A stretch of 64,000 nucleotides of DNA, from positions 18,142-82,141 of the forward strand of contig NZ_BNJW01000013.1 in the NCBI RefSeq assembly GCF_015751045.1, read 5' to 3'. The position numbers were made by a program, and so were the translations under genes. This document shows, in pieces, positions 18,718 through 28,120 of the stretch; position 1 is the stretch's first letter, and each line of letters starts with the position of its first letter. This DNA is from Enterococcus lactis. GTDB lineage: Bacteria; Bacillota; Bacilli; Lactobacillales; Enterococcaceae. Under the pieces are notes generated by a model, which worked only from the letters and a program-made list of their open reading frames with translations, was not told the DNA's origin and ran no database searches.

Positions 18718-19947
18718 TTATTTGCTTTTTCTTAACCATTTTGAATCATTTTTTGCAAAGCCTCTCACTTCATACTCGTTTGATTCTTCCATGTAGGCTT
18801 CGTCCAAAACCATCGTTTGTCTTCTTAACTCACTTAATTTCTGTCCTTCATTGCTTGGCACAGACAGTGTATAAGGTGTCATCAGTTCCATCAGTTGACG
18901 CTTGATTGCTTCGATCAATGCCGTCTTCCCTTCTTTCGTTTGAGCAGAAATCAATACATTAGGGAATAATGTGGGTGTAAACATCGCTGGATCAATCTGG
19001 TCTGCCTTATTGTAAACAGTCAGTATCGGCATTTCTTTCATATTCAATTCATCCATCAATTTTAGTACAGTCTGCTCTTGTAAAATGCGATCTGGAGAAC
19101 TGGCATCGACTACATGCAACAAAAGATCCATATTCTGACTTTCTTCTAGTGTAGAATGGAAAGCATCGATCAGTTGCGTAGGCAGATCTTGGATGAACCC
19201 GACGGTATCTGTTACTGTAATCTCAAATCCTTCAGCAAAACGCCATCTTTTAGTCAATGGATCTAACGTTGCAAACAACTGGTCTTTTGAATAAGTATCC
19301 GCTTGTGTCAATAAATTCAAGATGGTTGATTTCCCAGCATTCGTGTAGCCTATAAGACCAATCTGAAAAATCTCACTGTTTTTTCTTTTTTGACGGTTGC
19401 GCTCTCGATGGGCTTCTACTTCTTTCAATTCTTTCTTAACAGCAAAAATTTTATTCCGTATATGTCGGCGGTCTGTTTCTAACTTTGTTTCACCTGGTCC
19501 TCTTGTTCCAATCCCACCACCAAGACGAGACAATGTTTTCCCTTGCCCCACTAAACGAGGCAGAAGATATTCTAACTGAGCAAGTTCAACTTGCAGCTTT
19601 CCTTCTTTCGAACGAGCACGCATCGCAAAAATATCTAGGATCAGCTGTACTCGATCAATCACCGGAAGGCCAACAGCATCCGTAATCAGTTGACTCTGTC
19701 TCGGAGTCAGTTCATGATTAAAGATGATCAAATCCGCTTCATGCGCATCTGCTTGTTGAACTAATTCTTGTAATTTCCCTTTCCCGATAATCGTTTGCCG
19801 ATCTACTTGTGGTCTTTTCTGTGTAATTGTGAATACAACTTCTCCTGATGCGGTGTTCGTCAGCTGAACTAGCTCTTCCATTGACTCTGAAAAGTAACGC
19901 TGGTTTGCTTCGGTTTCTACCCCTACGATGATTACTTTTTCTTCCAT
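18718..19947 (-). CDS. hflX: Ribosome-associated GTPase HflX
   Basis: From the ATG at 19947 (GGAGGCGGAA upstream) it has 409 residues. The frame is open further upstream, but that start lies inside miaA. The N-terminal HflX domain contains RPQVDRQTIIGKGK and GGGIGTRGPGETKLE; the GTPase has G1 GYTNAGKST, G3 DTVGF and G4 NKAD. HflX binds and splits stalled ribosomes. The start directly follows the miaA stop, so they are co-transcribed. Confidence 0.94.
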   Translation of the reverse strand: MEEKVIIVGVETEANQRYFSESMEELVQLTNTASGEVVFTITQKRPQVDRQTIIGKGKLQELVQQADAHEADLIIFNHELTPRQSQLITDAVGLPVIDRVQLILDIFAMRARSKEGKLQVELAQLEYLLPRLVGQGKTLSRLGGGIGTRGPGETKLETDRRHIRNKIFAVKKELKEVEAHRERNRQKRKNSEIFQIGLIGYTNAGKSTILNLLTQADTYSKDQLFATLDPLTKRWRFAEGFEITVTDTVGFIQDLPTQLIDAFHSTLEESQNMDLLLHVVDASSPDRILQEQTVLKLMDELNMKEMPILTVYNKADQIDPAMFTPTLFPNVLISAQTKEGKTALIEAIKRQLMELMTPYTLSVPSNEGQKLSELRRQTMVLDEAYMEESNEYEVRGFAKNDSKWLRKSK

Positions 19948-19948
19948 T

Positions 19949-20866
19949 TTATTCCGCCTCCAGCCATTTTTTGATTGTTTGCTCAATCTGACTTTTTTGA
20001 TTTGGCTCACTTATAAGATCAAACCACTGTGCATCCAAACGGTTACGAAACCACGTTAACTGACGTTTCGCGTATCTTCTCGAATGTAGTTTGACTTGTT
20101 CTGTTGCTTCTTCCAATGTTTCTTTCCCTTCAAAATAAGGGAAAAATTCTTTATATCCAATCCCTTGACTGGCTTGGACTTCTCCAAGCTCATATACCTT
20201 ACGTGCTTCTGCTACCAAGCCTTCTGCTAGCATCAAATCGACTCTGTGATTGATTCGATCATACAGGACATCACGCTTCGTATCTAACCCAATCATGAGG
20301 TAATCATATAATCGCTTTGGCTCTTCTTTAGGTGCCGTGATACTATGCCCGGTCGTCTCCAAAACTTCCAGAGCTCTTATCACTTTGCGTTGATTGTTCC
20401 AGTGGATTTTCTCAGCAGCTGCCGGGTCTTTTTCTTTCAACTGATTCCATAACGCTTGGGAACCAATTGTCTCGGCTAACGTTTCATACTTTTTTCTAAT
20501 CTCAGGATTCGCTTCTTCTGTCGCCCCTAACTGGTAATCGTATAGAAGGGATTGGATATACAGACCCGTGCCACCAGCTATGATAGGTAGATGCTCTCGA
20601 TTCGCAATCTCAGTAATCAATTGTCGACCTGAATGCTGAAAATCAGCGGCTGAGTAACATTGAGTAGGTTCGATCACATCAATCAAATGATGCGGAACAT
20701 CATTCATCTCTTCTTCTTTGATTTTTGCTGTACCGATATCCAGATTTTTATAGATTTGCAATGAATCACCGCTGATGATCTCTCCACCAAATAGTTGTGC
20801 GAGTTCCACACTTAGCGCTGTTTTACCGACTGCTGTCGGACCGACGATCACTAATACTTTTTCCAT
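19949..20866 (-). CDS. miaA: tRNA dimethylallyltransferase
   Basis: The 305-residue enzyme prenylates A37 of tRNAs reading UNN codons. Visible are the P-loop GPTAVGKT (9-16), the SGDSLQIYK and GGTGLYIQSL motifs, and RRYAKRQLTWFRN near the C-terminus. It sits between glpQ and hflX with spacings of 3 bases and 1 base, a tight operon. Confidence 0.95.
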   Translation of the reverse strand: MEKVLVIVGPTAVGKTALSVELAQLFGGEIISGDSLQIYKNLDIGTAKIKEEEMNDVPHHLIDVIEPTQCYSAADFQHSGRQLITEIANREHLPIIAGGTGLYIQSLLYDYQLGATEEANPEIRKKYETLAETIGSQALWNQLKEKDPAAAEKIHWNNQRKVIRALEVLETTGHSITAPKEEPKRLYDYLMIGLDTKRDVLYDRINHRVDLMLAEGLVAEARKVYELGEVQASQGIGYKEFFPYFEGKETLEEATEQVKLHSRRYAKRQLTWFRNRLDAQWFDLISEPNQKSQIEQTIKKWLEAE

Positions 20867-20869
20867 ATT

Positions 20870-21607
20870 TTACCTACTTTTCGTTGTTTGTTTCCACCGA
20901 AGAGCTTTCTCCGGAAAATCAGTTATTATTCCATCTATTTTGAGTTCTTGACATTTGGCCATTTCTTCTTCATCGTTGATCGTCCATGCACGAATTGCTT
21001 TTGGAAAATCAGCTGCTTGGCCTGGATGTTCGAACAACCAAGTATTTTTTGGATGTACTCCTTCTATATAAGGGGTTTCTGCTGCTAGTTGGATCTTTTT
21101 ATCAGAAGTACTCATCAATAAGTCCAACTGTATCTCTGGTTCCAATAACGCGATTTTTTCCAAAGAAGCCAAATGAAAGCTGCAATATGCATGTTGAAAA
21201 GGCCACTCTCTGCTTTTTAATGTTTCGGCTAATTTTTCTTCGATACCGGGATATTCATACTGATCAGTTTTAATTTCAATCATTAGCATCCCTCGGTAAT
21301 TTTTTTGGAGAAGCAGTCCTAAAACTTCTTTCAATTCAGGGACTTTAGCTGCTGGAAATTCTTTGCTGAATTTGCCTCCTGCATTCAATTTTTTGAGTTC
21401 TTCCAATGTTTTTTCTCGAATCAGCCCTTTACCGTTAGTCGTCCGATCCACTTCTTCGTCATGCATAACGATCAAATAACCATCTTTGCTTAGATGAACA
21501 TCTAGTTCGATACCATCTGCACCTACTCGTACAGCTTCTGCAAATGCAGGAAGGGTATTTTCTGGGTGGGTACCGCTGCTTCCGCGATGAGCATAGATTT
21601 GTAACAT
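20870..21607 (-). CDS. glpQ: Glycerophosphodiester phosphodiesterase
   Basis: The 245-residue protein begins with the GDPD signature YAHRGSSGTHPENT and has ELDVHLSKDG and VMHDEEVDRTTNG; the two catalytic His and the metal-binding Glu/Asp are present. There is no signal peptide, so it is the cytoplasmic form that yields glycerol-3-phosphate from phospholipid head groups. It is first in the operon with miaA and hflX. Confidence 0.88.
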   Translation of the reverse strand: MLQIYAHRGSSGTHPENTLPAFAEAVRVGADGIELDVHLSKDGYLIVMHDEEVDRTTNGKGLIREKTLEELKKLNAGGKFSKEFPAAKVPELKEVLGLLLQKNYRGMLMIEIKTDQYEYPGIEEKLAETLKSREWPFQHAYCSFHLASLEKIALLEPEIQLDLLMSTSDKKIQLAAETPYIEGVHPKNTWLFEHPGQAADFPKAIRAWTINDEEEMAKCQELKIDGIITDFPEKALRWKQTTKSR

Positions 21608-21697
21608 CTTTCTTCACTCCGTTCAGTTCTATTGTATCATTAAGAAAAAAAGAAAGCATTGCCACGCTCTCATGTGCAACGGCAATACTTCAAAATA

Positions 21698-22225
21698 TCA
21701 GCTCCAAACATCATCTTTCGAGAAGAAACCAATCGGCTGGCGCGTCATAGTCTTCAACTGTGCTTTTTTTTCATTGATCATTTCAGTCAAACTATCCGTA
21801 AAATTCTCTAAAATCACGCGTCCGCCTTTATAAGCATATCCACCAATCTTCATTGTTTCATCTGGAGATAAAATCACTTTTCGATGGGAGATGTTCTTAA
21901 ACAGCTCATCTAAAATATAATTTGGCAGATAAAAACTATTCTGCGCTGAAAATGATTGGAGATACGCAAAATCGTCAATCGTGATATAACAATCATCGAA
22001 TGCATCAAAGCTGACATATTCTTCCATCAGCGTCGTCCGTTTTTGCAAGATCTCGTTGATCTTTTTATTTAATTGGTTCAGCGTCTCGATTTCTTTGACT
22101 TTCAATTCCAATTCACGTCTACGCTGTTCTTTATTTTCTAAGTGACGCATTTGCAGTATCATGCCGATATAGACAACTACAGCACCCGTCAACACGCCGA
22201 TAAGACCGGTAATACCAACTATCAA
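21698..22225 (-). CDS. Membrane-anchored coiled-coil protein of unknown function
   Basis: The 175-residue protein has one N-terminal membrane segment (3-24), a charged coiled coil (about 28-70, NKEQRRRELELKVKEIETL), and a C-terminal domain without a recognised motif. The cytoplasmic or extracellular side cannot be decided. It lies alone between glpQ and the divergent clpP, with an AGGAGGAACAACAG-type ribosome-binding site before its start. Confidence 0.7.
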   Translation of the reverse strand: MIVGITGLIGVLTGAVVVYIGMILQMRHLENKEQRRRELELKVKEIETLNQLNKKINEILQKRTTLMEEYVSFDAFDDCYITIDDFAYLQSFSAQNSFYLPNYILDELFKNISHRKVILSPDETMKIGGYAYKGGRVILENFTDSLTEMINEKKAQLKTMTRQPIGFFSKDDVWS

Positions 22226-22306
22226 TCTGTTGTTCCTCCTTGTTTTGCTTCTCTGCTTATCATACCATAAAGCAGGTTTATGCGACTAATTTGCCTAAGT
22301 TTTTTA

Positions 22307-22336
22307 TTTGACCTTTTTTGACCAAAAATGTATACT
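22307..22336 (+). promoter_or_regulatory. clpP promoter with CtsR operator
   Basis: The minus-strand reading GGTCAAAAAAGGTCAAA (22307-22323) is a perfect CtsR heptad direct repeat (GGTCAAA-NAN-GGTCAAA). It overlaps the -35 TTGACC (22308-22313); a 17-bp spacer leads to TATACT (22331-22336). ClpP should therefore be induced by heat and protein-folding stress. Confidence 0.92.
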
Positions 22337-22404
22337 ACTTTTTAGGTATTAGAAACTAAATTATGGTACACTATTTCTAAACGAAACCAAGGAGGAACTC
22401 TATT

Positions 22405-22998
22405 ATGAATTTAATTCCTACAGTCATTGAACAATCATCACGAGGCGAAAGAGCTTACGATATCTACTCACGTTTATTGAAAGACCGTATCATCATGTTA
22501 AGCGGCCAAGTAACTGATGATCTTGCTAATTCGATCATCGCCCAATTGCTTTTCTTAGATGCTCAAGATTCTGAAAAAGATATCTATCTTTATATCAATT
22601 CTCCTGGTGGTTCAGTTACAGCAGGTATGGCTATCTACGACACAATGAACTTTGTCAAAGCAGATGTCCAAACAATCGTTATGGGTATGGCTGCTTCAAT
22701 GGGAAGCTTCTTGCTGACAGCTGGTACAAAAGGGAAACGATTTGCTTTACCAAATGCTGAGATCATGATCCATCAACCTCTTGGCGGCGCTCAAGGTCAA
22801 GCAACTGAAATCGAAATTGCGGCACGTCATATTTTACAAACACGCGAACGCTTAAACAAAATTTTAGCTGAACGCACTGGCCAACCGCTTGAAGTGATTG
22901 AAAAAGATACAGACCGTGACAACTATATGACAGCTGAACAAGCAAAAGCATATGGATTGATTGATGAAGTCATGGAAAACAGTTCTTCATTAAATTAA
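22405..22998 (+). CDS. clpP: ATP-dependent Clp protease proteolytic subunit
   Basis: The 197-residue serine peptidase has the complete triad at the canonical positions: Ser98 (GMAASMGS), His123 ([10 protein letters not shown]) and Asp172 (DTDRDNYM). It forms two stacked heptamers that work with ClpX, ClpC or ClpE. Start AAGGAGG is well placed. The gene is monocistronic, repressed by CtsR through the site upstream, and closed by a strong terminator. Confidence 0.98.
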   Translation: MNLIPTVIEQSSRGERAYDIYSRLLKDRIIMLSGQVTDDLANSIIAQLLFLDAQDSEKDIYLYINSPGGSVTAGMAIYDTMNFVKADVQTIVMGMAASMGSFLLTAGTKGKRFALPNAEIMIHQPLGGAQGQATEIEIAARHILQTRERLNKILAERTGQPLEVIEKDTDRDNYMTAEQAKAYGLIDEVMENSSSLN

Positions 22999-23040
22999 TC
23001 TGTTTCAAAGGAAGCTTTTTAAGCTCTCTTATCTAAACCA

Positions 23041-23079
23041 AAAAAAGGATGGCCAGCTCAAACTGACCATCCTTTTTTT
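23041..23079. terminator. Bidirectional terminator between clpP and the gamma-CA gene
   Basis: AAAAAAGGATGGCCAG and CTGACCATCCTTTTTTT form a stem of about 15 bp with A and T tracts on either side. Confidence 0.85.
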
Positions 23080-23099
23080 ATTTTTATGGATGCTACTGC

Positions 23100-23585
23100 C
23101 TATCTTTGCTCCTTGAATTTTCCTTGCGCATGCATCCGACCTATTTCGACATAATGCTGGATGTTTTCTTTGTTTTTTTGGATTTCTTCTTTTGTCAAAG
23201 GCCGGATCACTTTAGCTGGACGACCAAAAGCCAAGACATTAGGAGGAATAACTTTTCCTTCTGTTACTAATGATCCAGCACCAATCAAACTATTCTCACC
23301 AATAACCGCATGATTCAATATCGTGGTTCCCATCCCGATCAGCGCCCCTTTTTCGATTGTACAGCCGTGTAGCATGCACTGATGTCCTACCGTCACATTC
23401 TCCGCAATATCTACAGGTGCATCATGATCGACATGGACGATTGTACCATCTTGGATATTCGTTCTTTGTCCTACTTTTATCCAATTACTGTCCCCGCGTA
23501 AAACTGCTTGATACCAGATCGTCACATCTTCTGACAATGTCACGTCGCCAATCACTGTAGCATTTGATGCTATAAACCGTTCCAT
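23100..23585 (-). CDS. Gamma-carbonic-anhydrase-like hexapeptide-repeat protein
   Basis: The 161-residue protein is a left-handed beta-helix made of hexapeptide repeats (IGDVTL, IGENSLIGAGSLV), with the zinc-type histidines in IVHVDHD, VGHQCMLHG. It belongs to the YrdA/PaaY/CaiE branch of gamma-class carbonic anhydrases. Whether it hydrates CO2 here is unknown. Monocistronic, convergent with clpP. Confidence 0.85.
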   Translation of the reverse strand: MERFIASNATVIGDVTLSEDVTIWYQAVLRGDSNWIKVGQRTNIQDGTIVHVDHDAPVDIAENVTVGHQCMLHGCTIEKGALIGMGTTILNHAVIGENSLIGAGSLVTEGKVIPPNVLAFGRPAKVIRPLTKEEIQKNKENIQHYVEIGRMHAQGKFKEQR

Positions 23586-23668
23586 CTCTATTTTCTCCTT
23601 TCGTTTTTTTGTAGAAACTAATCCTATTGAATAAATGTATCATAGCATATATTTATTTTATAAGAAAA

Positions 23669-23735
23669 AACAGGTAAAACCTGCTCAGTCCAGATGCCTA
23701 TTTGCGCTATCTGGTAAACTGACGTTTTACCTGTT
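23669..23735. terminator. Large nested palindrome between two minus-strand genes
   Basis: Outer arms AACAGGTAAAAC (23669-23680) and GTTTTACCTGTT (23724-23735) are perfect. Inside are CAGT/ACTG and CCAGAT/ATCTGG arms, so the whole 67 bases fold into one interrupted hairpin. On the minus strand it is followed by TTTTTTC, which makes it a terminator of the 65-residue gene, whose stop codon adjoins it. Confidence 0.7.
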
Positions 23736-23932
23736 TATTGTACCTCTATCTTTTCTTCTATTACTTTCTTCAAAACTAATTCGTACACTTCGATTTGTGC
23801 TGCCAAGCGTTCGATTTGAAACTCATTTTCAAAAAAATCAGCTGAATCAAATGGTTTTGTCTGACAGACGTGCGTTAAACGATCAATTTCTCTTTTGGCT
23901 TCAGTGATTTTTTCATTTAAAAACTGTTCCAT
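23735..23932 (-). CDS. Small helical protein of unknown function
   Basis: A 65-residue acidic protein predicted to be two helices or a coiled coil (FLNEKITEAKREIDRLTHV; QIERLAAQIEVYELVLKKV). No motif was recognised. It is preceded by AGTGAGGGCACGGAG, a plausible ribosome-binding site, and followed at once by a large terminator hairpin, which supports a real transcription unit. Confidence 0.55.
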   Translation of the reverse strand: MEQFLNEKITEAKREIDRLTHVCQTKPFDSADFFENEFQIERLAAQIEVYELVLKKVIEEKIEVQ

Positions 23933-24026
23933 CTCCGTGCCCTCACTTTTTTTGATAACCTTACTTTACCATTATCAAGAAAGGAGAACAAAAAATAAGT
24001 TTCAAACTGTTTTATCCTTCTATGAT

Positions 24027-25787
24027 TTATCCTGCTTCCTCAGCAAATTGGCTGTTATACAGTTTTTCATAAAATCCGCCTTGTGCCAATAAACTCTCAT
24101 GTGTTCCTTTTTCAATGATCTGACCTTGGTCCATCACTAGAATCAGATCTGCATCGCGTATCGTCGATAAACGGTGAGCAATGACAAAACTTGTCCGCCC
24201 CTCCATCACGCGATCCATCGCTTTTTGAATCAATGCTTCTAAACGAGTGTCTACTGAACTTGTCGCTTCATCCAAAATCAAAATTTTAGGATCTGAAACC
24301 ACTGCTCGGGCAATCGTCAGCAACTGTTTTTGTCCTAAAGACACATTGTCTCCCTCAGCATTGATGGCCATCTCATATCCATCTGGCATTGTCCGGATAA
24401 AATGGTCTACGTTTGCTGTTTTTGCAGCATCTACTACTTCATAATCTGTCGCATCAAGCTTTCCAAAACGGATATTATCGGCAATCGTTCCTTGATAGAG
24501 CCATGCATCTTGTAAGACCATACCAAACAAGGAACGGACATCACTGCGGCTCATTGATTTGGTATCAATCCCGTCGATCCTGATAGCTCCTTTGTCTACG
24601 TCGTAAAAACGCATCAATAGATTGATCAAGGTCGTCTTGCCGGCACCAGTCGGACCGACGACAGCCACGGTTTGACCTGCTTTCACTTCAAAGTTCAAAT
24701 CTTGGATCAATGGTTTCTTCGGATCATACGCAAAATCGACATGATCGAATGTCACATCTCCTAAAATCGTTTCTGGCAGTAAAACATCTACTTTGTTTTC
24801 TTTTTCTTCTGGCTCATCTAAAATCTCGAATACACGTTTTGTTGCCGCTGATGCACTTTGCAAAACAGAAGACAATTGTGTCACGTTCCCCATCGGCTGG
24901 CTGATTTGCCAAATATATTGGATGAACGCCTGAAGTTGACCAACAACGATTGCTCCAGTAATAACATAGAAACTTCCTAGAACAGCCATACCAATATAAG
25001 TAGCATAGGCAGTTAGTTGGACTAATGGCATCATCAACCCAGAAATGAACGCTGCGCGGAACCCAAAGTATTTCAAGCTGTGATTTACTTTTTTGAATCC
25101 TTCCAATGTTTCTTTTTCGCGTCCGTATACTTTCAATACACTGAAACCTGTCATATTTTCTTGAACGTAGCCGTTTAGCTCACCAAGCGAATTCTGCATG
25201 CTTTGAAAATATTTCTGCGAAGCATTGATCACTCGTTTGGAGATCCAGATCGATGTTGGAATCATGATCATAGAGATCAGCGCCATCATCGGCTGGATAT
25301 AAAACATCATTGCTGCAGCCAACGTAATTCCCAATATCGCATTTACGATACCAATAAAAGCTTGTTGTAAAGCACCGCTGACTGCATCTACATCATTCGT
25401 CACACGAGACAAAATATTTCCTTGCTGGTTTTTATCGAAATAAGAAACCGGAAGACGATTGATTTTTTCTTCTATATCTCTTCGCAAATCATGCATGGCA
25501 CTTTGAACGACATTTGTCATCAAAACACCAGAAAGCAATTGCGAAATACAATACCCTATTCCGACAACTGTGATCCAAATAAGACATTTGAATATATAAG
25601 AAAAATTGATTGATTCGCCATTGGCAATATTACGGCTGATTTCTGTAGTGGGAAGTCCTGTAACATATGGCAAAGCCACGTTGAAAGCCACTGTCAGAAC
25701 TGTAAATAGGATCACTAGAAGAAAAGTCCCACGATACGTTCTGATATATCGAGCTAAACGTTTTAAGGAAGAAAAGGTTTTTTTCAT
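24027..25787 (-). CDS. ABC multidrug exporter half-transporter, subunit with consensus Walker B
   Basis: The 586-residue half-transporter has six membrane segments (about 20-310) and a C-terminal ATPase: Walker A GPTGAGKTT, Walker B ILILDEATSS with the catalytic Glu, and the H-loop IAHRLST. Its signature reads VSLGQ, not SGGQ. It overlaps the upstream half-transporter by 4 bases. The pair forms a heterodimeric type IV exporter of the EfrAB/EfrCD/LmrCD kind, with one degenerate ATP site made from this SLGQ and the partner's Walker B. Confidence 0.9.
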   Translation of the reverse strand: MKKTFSSLKRLARYIRTYRGTFLLVILFTVLTVAFNVALPYVTGLPTTEISRNIANGESINFSYIFKCLIWITVVGIGYCISQLLSGVLMTNVVQSAMHDLRRDIEEKINRLPVSYFDKNQQGNILSRVTNDVDAVSGALQQAFIGIVNAILGITLAAAMMFYIQPMMALISMIMIPTSIWISKRVINASQKYFQSMQNSLGELNGYVQENMTGFSVLKVYGREKETLEGFKKVNHSLKYFGFRAAFISGLMMPLVQLTAYATYIGMAVLGSFYVITGAIVVGQLQAFIQYIWQISQPMGNVTQLSSVLQSASAATKRVFEILDEPEEKENKVDVLLPETILGDVTFDHVDFAYDPKKPLIQDLNFEVKAGQTVAVVGPTGAGKTTLINLLMRFYDVDKGAIRIDGIDTKSMSRSDVRSLFGMVLQDAWLYQGTIADNIRFGKLDATDYEVVDAAKTANVDHFIRTMPDGYEMAINAEGDNVSLGQKQLLTIARAVVSDPKILILDEATSSVDTRLEALIQKAMDRVMEGRTSFVIAHRLSTIRDADLILVMDQGQIIEKGTHESLLAQGGFYEKLYNSQFAEEAG

Positions 25788-27514
25788 GCTAGTTCCTCCT
25801 TTGATAATTGAGAAGCGGCAATATCATAATAAATCGGGCATTTTTCCAACAACTCCCGATGTGTCCCCATACCGACGACTTCTCCTTCATTTAATACGAT
25901 GATCTTATCTGCATGCATGATCGTTCCCACACGTTGTGCTACGATCAATACAGTAGATTCTGTTGTTTCTTTTTTCAGACGAGCACGTAACTTCGCATCC
26001 GTTTGATAATCTAATGCAGAAAAGCTGTCATCAAAAATATAGATTTCCGGACGGCGTATGATGGCTCTGGCTATTGCCAATCGTTGTTTTTGTCCGCCTG
26101 AAAAATTGGAACCACCTTCTGATAAATGTTCGTCAAATCCATCTGGTTTTCGAGAAATGAATTCTGAAGCTTGAGCAATCTCAGCTGCACGTTCCATTTC
26201 TTCTTGTGTGGCATCTTCTTTCCCGTATCGCAAATTATCGGCAATCGTTCCAGTAAATAGCAGCGCTTTTTGCGGAATAAACCCAATCTTGTCTCGCAAC
26301 TTGCTTAACCGATAATCTCTCACGTCTACTCCGTCGACCAAGATCTTTCCTTCACTCACATCATAAAAGCGAGGAATCAATTGAATCAACGTAGATTTTC
26401 CGCTACCGGTACTTCCAATAAAAGCAACGGTTTCTCCTGGAGAGGCTGTAAAACTGACATTTCGAATCACTGGCTCTTGCGAATGGCCTGGATAAGCAAA
26501 TGTTACATTTTGAAATTCGATATACCCTTTAGTCTTCGTATCCGATATACCATTTGGATCTTCTACAATCGAAGGTTTGGCATCTAGTGCCTCTTGGATA
26601 CGTCCAGCTGAAACGGCTGCTCTTGGATACATCATGAACACACTGGCAAATAACATGAATGAGAATAAGGCATGGAATATATACTCGATAAATGCAATCA
26701 AATCTCCTACCCGAAGTTCGCCAGCATCGATTTGCACTGCCCCGCTCCAAATGATCAATACCATCACGATATTAAATAAGAAATAAAAACCTGGTTGTGC
26801 AACAGCCATCAAACGGAACAAGCTTTTCGAACTAGCAGCATAATTCTCATTGACTACAGCAAAGCGTTTTTCTTCAAACTTTTCATTGACGAATGCACGA
26901 ATCACACGCAATCCTGAAAGGTTTTCCCGCAAGATACTATTGATTTTATCTAAGTTTTTTTGTTGTTTTTTAGATAACGGCTCAGACACCTTAGCAATCG
27001 CTACGACCGCCAATAATAGCAAAGGCAATGCGCCTACTACATACAAGCTGAGTGTCACACTTGTACGCATGACCATGTACAAACTGACAACGAACATCAT
27101 CGGCGCCATGAAACCGATACGTAAAATATTTTGCAGGAACAACATGATCTGATAAGCATCATTTGTTGTACGAGTGATCAAGGAAGATACGCCTAAATTT
27201 TCGTACTCCTGATGCGAATAGCTTTGGATCTTTTCGAACAAGTCATCTCGAATATCTGCTACGATATTGGTCGTGATCCTCGAACCAAAATAACCTAACA
27301 AGATATTCAAAATAATACCGATTACGGTAATAACGATCATAAATATCCCTTGCTGTTTCACATAATCAAAATCATCATTGCGGATTCCTACATCAATCAT
27401 ACGCGCTAAAATCGTAGGAAGTCCTAATTCAATCAAAATAAAACCGAATACGCATATAAAATTGAAAAACAAGAATTTCTTATAACGCATGGTATAATGC
27501 CACATTAGTTTCAC
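25784..27514 (-). CDS. ABC multidrug exporter half-transporter, degenerate-site subunit
   Basis: The 576-residue half-transporter has six membrane segments and an ATPase with Walker A GSTGSGKST and signature FSGGQ. Walker B ends IFDDSFSALD, so Asp replaces the catalytic Glu, and the H-loop reads VAQRVGT, so Gln replaces His. These changes are the mark of the non-catalytic subunit in heterodimeric exporters. It is the first gene of the pair and is followed by the consensus subunit. Confidence 0.9.
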   Translation of the reverse strand: MKLMWHYTMRYKKFLFFNFICVFGFILIELGLPTILARMIDVGIRNDDFDYVKQQGIFMIVITVIGIILNILLGYFGSRITTNIVADIRDDLFEKIQSYSHQEYENLGVSSLITRTTNDAYQIMLFLQNILRIGFMAPMMFVVSLYMVMRTSVTLSLYVVGALPLLLLAVVAIAKVSEPLSKKQQKNLDKINSILRENLSGLRVIRAFVNEKFEEKRFAVVNENYAASSKSLFRLMAVAQPGFYFLFNIVMVLIIWSGAVQIDAGELRVGDLIAFIEYIFHALFSFMLFASVFMMYPRAAVSAGRIQEALDAKPSIVEDPNGISDTKTKGYIEFQNVTFAYPGHSQEPVIRNVSFTASPGETVAFIGSTGSGKSTLIQLIPRFYDVSEGKILVDGVDVRDYRLSKLRDKIGFIPQKALLFTGTIADNLRYGKEDATQEEMERAAEIAQASEFISRKPDGFDEHLSEGGSNFSGGQKQRLAIARAIIRRPEIYIFDDSFSALDYQTDAKLRARLKKETTESTVLIVAQRVGTIMHADKIIVLNEGEVVGMGTHRELLEKCPIYYDIAASQLSKEELA

Positions 27515-27906
27515 TTTCTCATCTCCTTTTAATCTTTTGTTACATTTTCATTACTAAAAATGATAGCACAACGAACCTATTAATAGAACACTTCTCTCAT
27601 AAAAAAGTCATTATGATTATAGTAAAATGATAAACGTTGATTTTTTCTTTCAATCTAGTTGATTTCTATACTTATTTGCTGTTTTATGCTAGAATAACAA
27701 TTAATTGTTGTATATTTTTTATACAGAAGGTACGGTTGAAAAAATATCCGAACAGATGAGCAAAAACGAGGCTTGTCTCTTTGACTCGAATCCAGTATTC
27801 TAGTCAAAGCATATGAAAAACTAGGTGGCTTGTCCCCTCGTTTTGTGTTGTCTAAAAAAATCAACTAGCTAAATCACTGCTTTACGCAGATAAAGGAGAC
27901 AAAACA
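27515..27906. other. Intergenic region with nested inverted repeats upstream of rpoY
   Basis: About 390 bases without a convincing gene. Three nested perfect inverted repeats are present: CTAGTTGATTT (27655) / AAATCAACTAG (27858), AAAACGAGG (about 27763) / CCTCGTTTT (about 27837), and CTTTGACT (27779) / AGTCAAAG (27802). A 69-codon frame on the minus strand fits inside the outer pair but has no good start. The AAAGGAG before rpoY lies at the right end. Confidence 0.5.
27655..27868. repeat. 214-bp segment bounded by 11-bp terminal inverted repeats
   Basis: CTAGTTGATTT at the left end and its exact complement at the right end bound a segment with two further internal inverted repeats. Size and form suit a miniature element or a long structured leader. 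No target-site duplication could be seen. Confidence 0.4.
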
Positions 27907-28119
27907 ATGATCTATAAAGTTTATTATCAAGAAACAAAAGTACGTAACCCTAAACGGGAAGAAACAAAATCTCTTTACATTGAGGCAAAAAGCGATGTAG
28001 ACGCTCGCCAACGTGTGGAAGAAAATACCCCATACAATATTGAATTCGTTCAACTTCTAGAAGGAAGTCATCTAGAATACGAAAAAGAAAATGCTGATTT
28101 CTCATTAGTGGAGTTTTAA
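27907..28119 (+). CDS. rpoY: RNA polymerase epsilon subunit
   Basis: The 70-residue protein ([20 protein letters not shown]...) matches the DUF1447/YkzG family, identified in B. subtilis as the epsilon subunit bound near the jaw of RNA polymerase. The ribosome-binding site AAAGGAGA is well placed. Only 1 base separates its stop from the rnjA start, the conserved rpoY-rnjA operon of Firmicutes. Confidence 0.93.
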   Translation: MIYKVYYQETKVRNPKREETKSLYIEAKSDVDARQRVEENTPYNIEFVQLLEGSHLEYEKENADFSLVEF

Positions 28120-28120
28120 T

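Noticed and set aside
27655..27864. 69-codon minus-strand gene upstream of rpoY
   Set aside because: No ribosome-binding site, no recognisable domain, and it coincides with the inverted-repeat segment.
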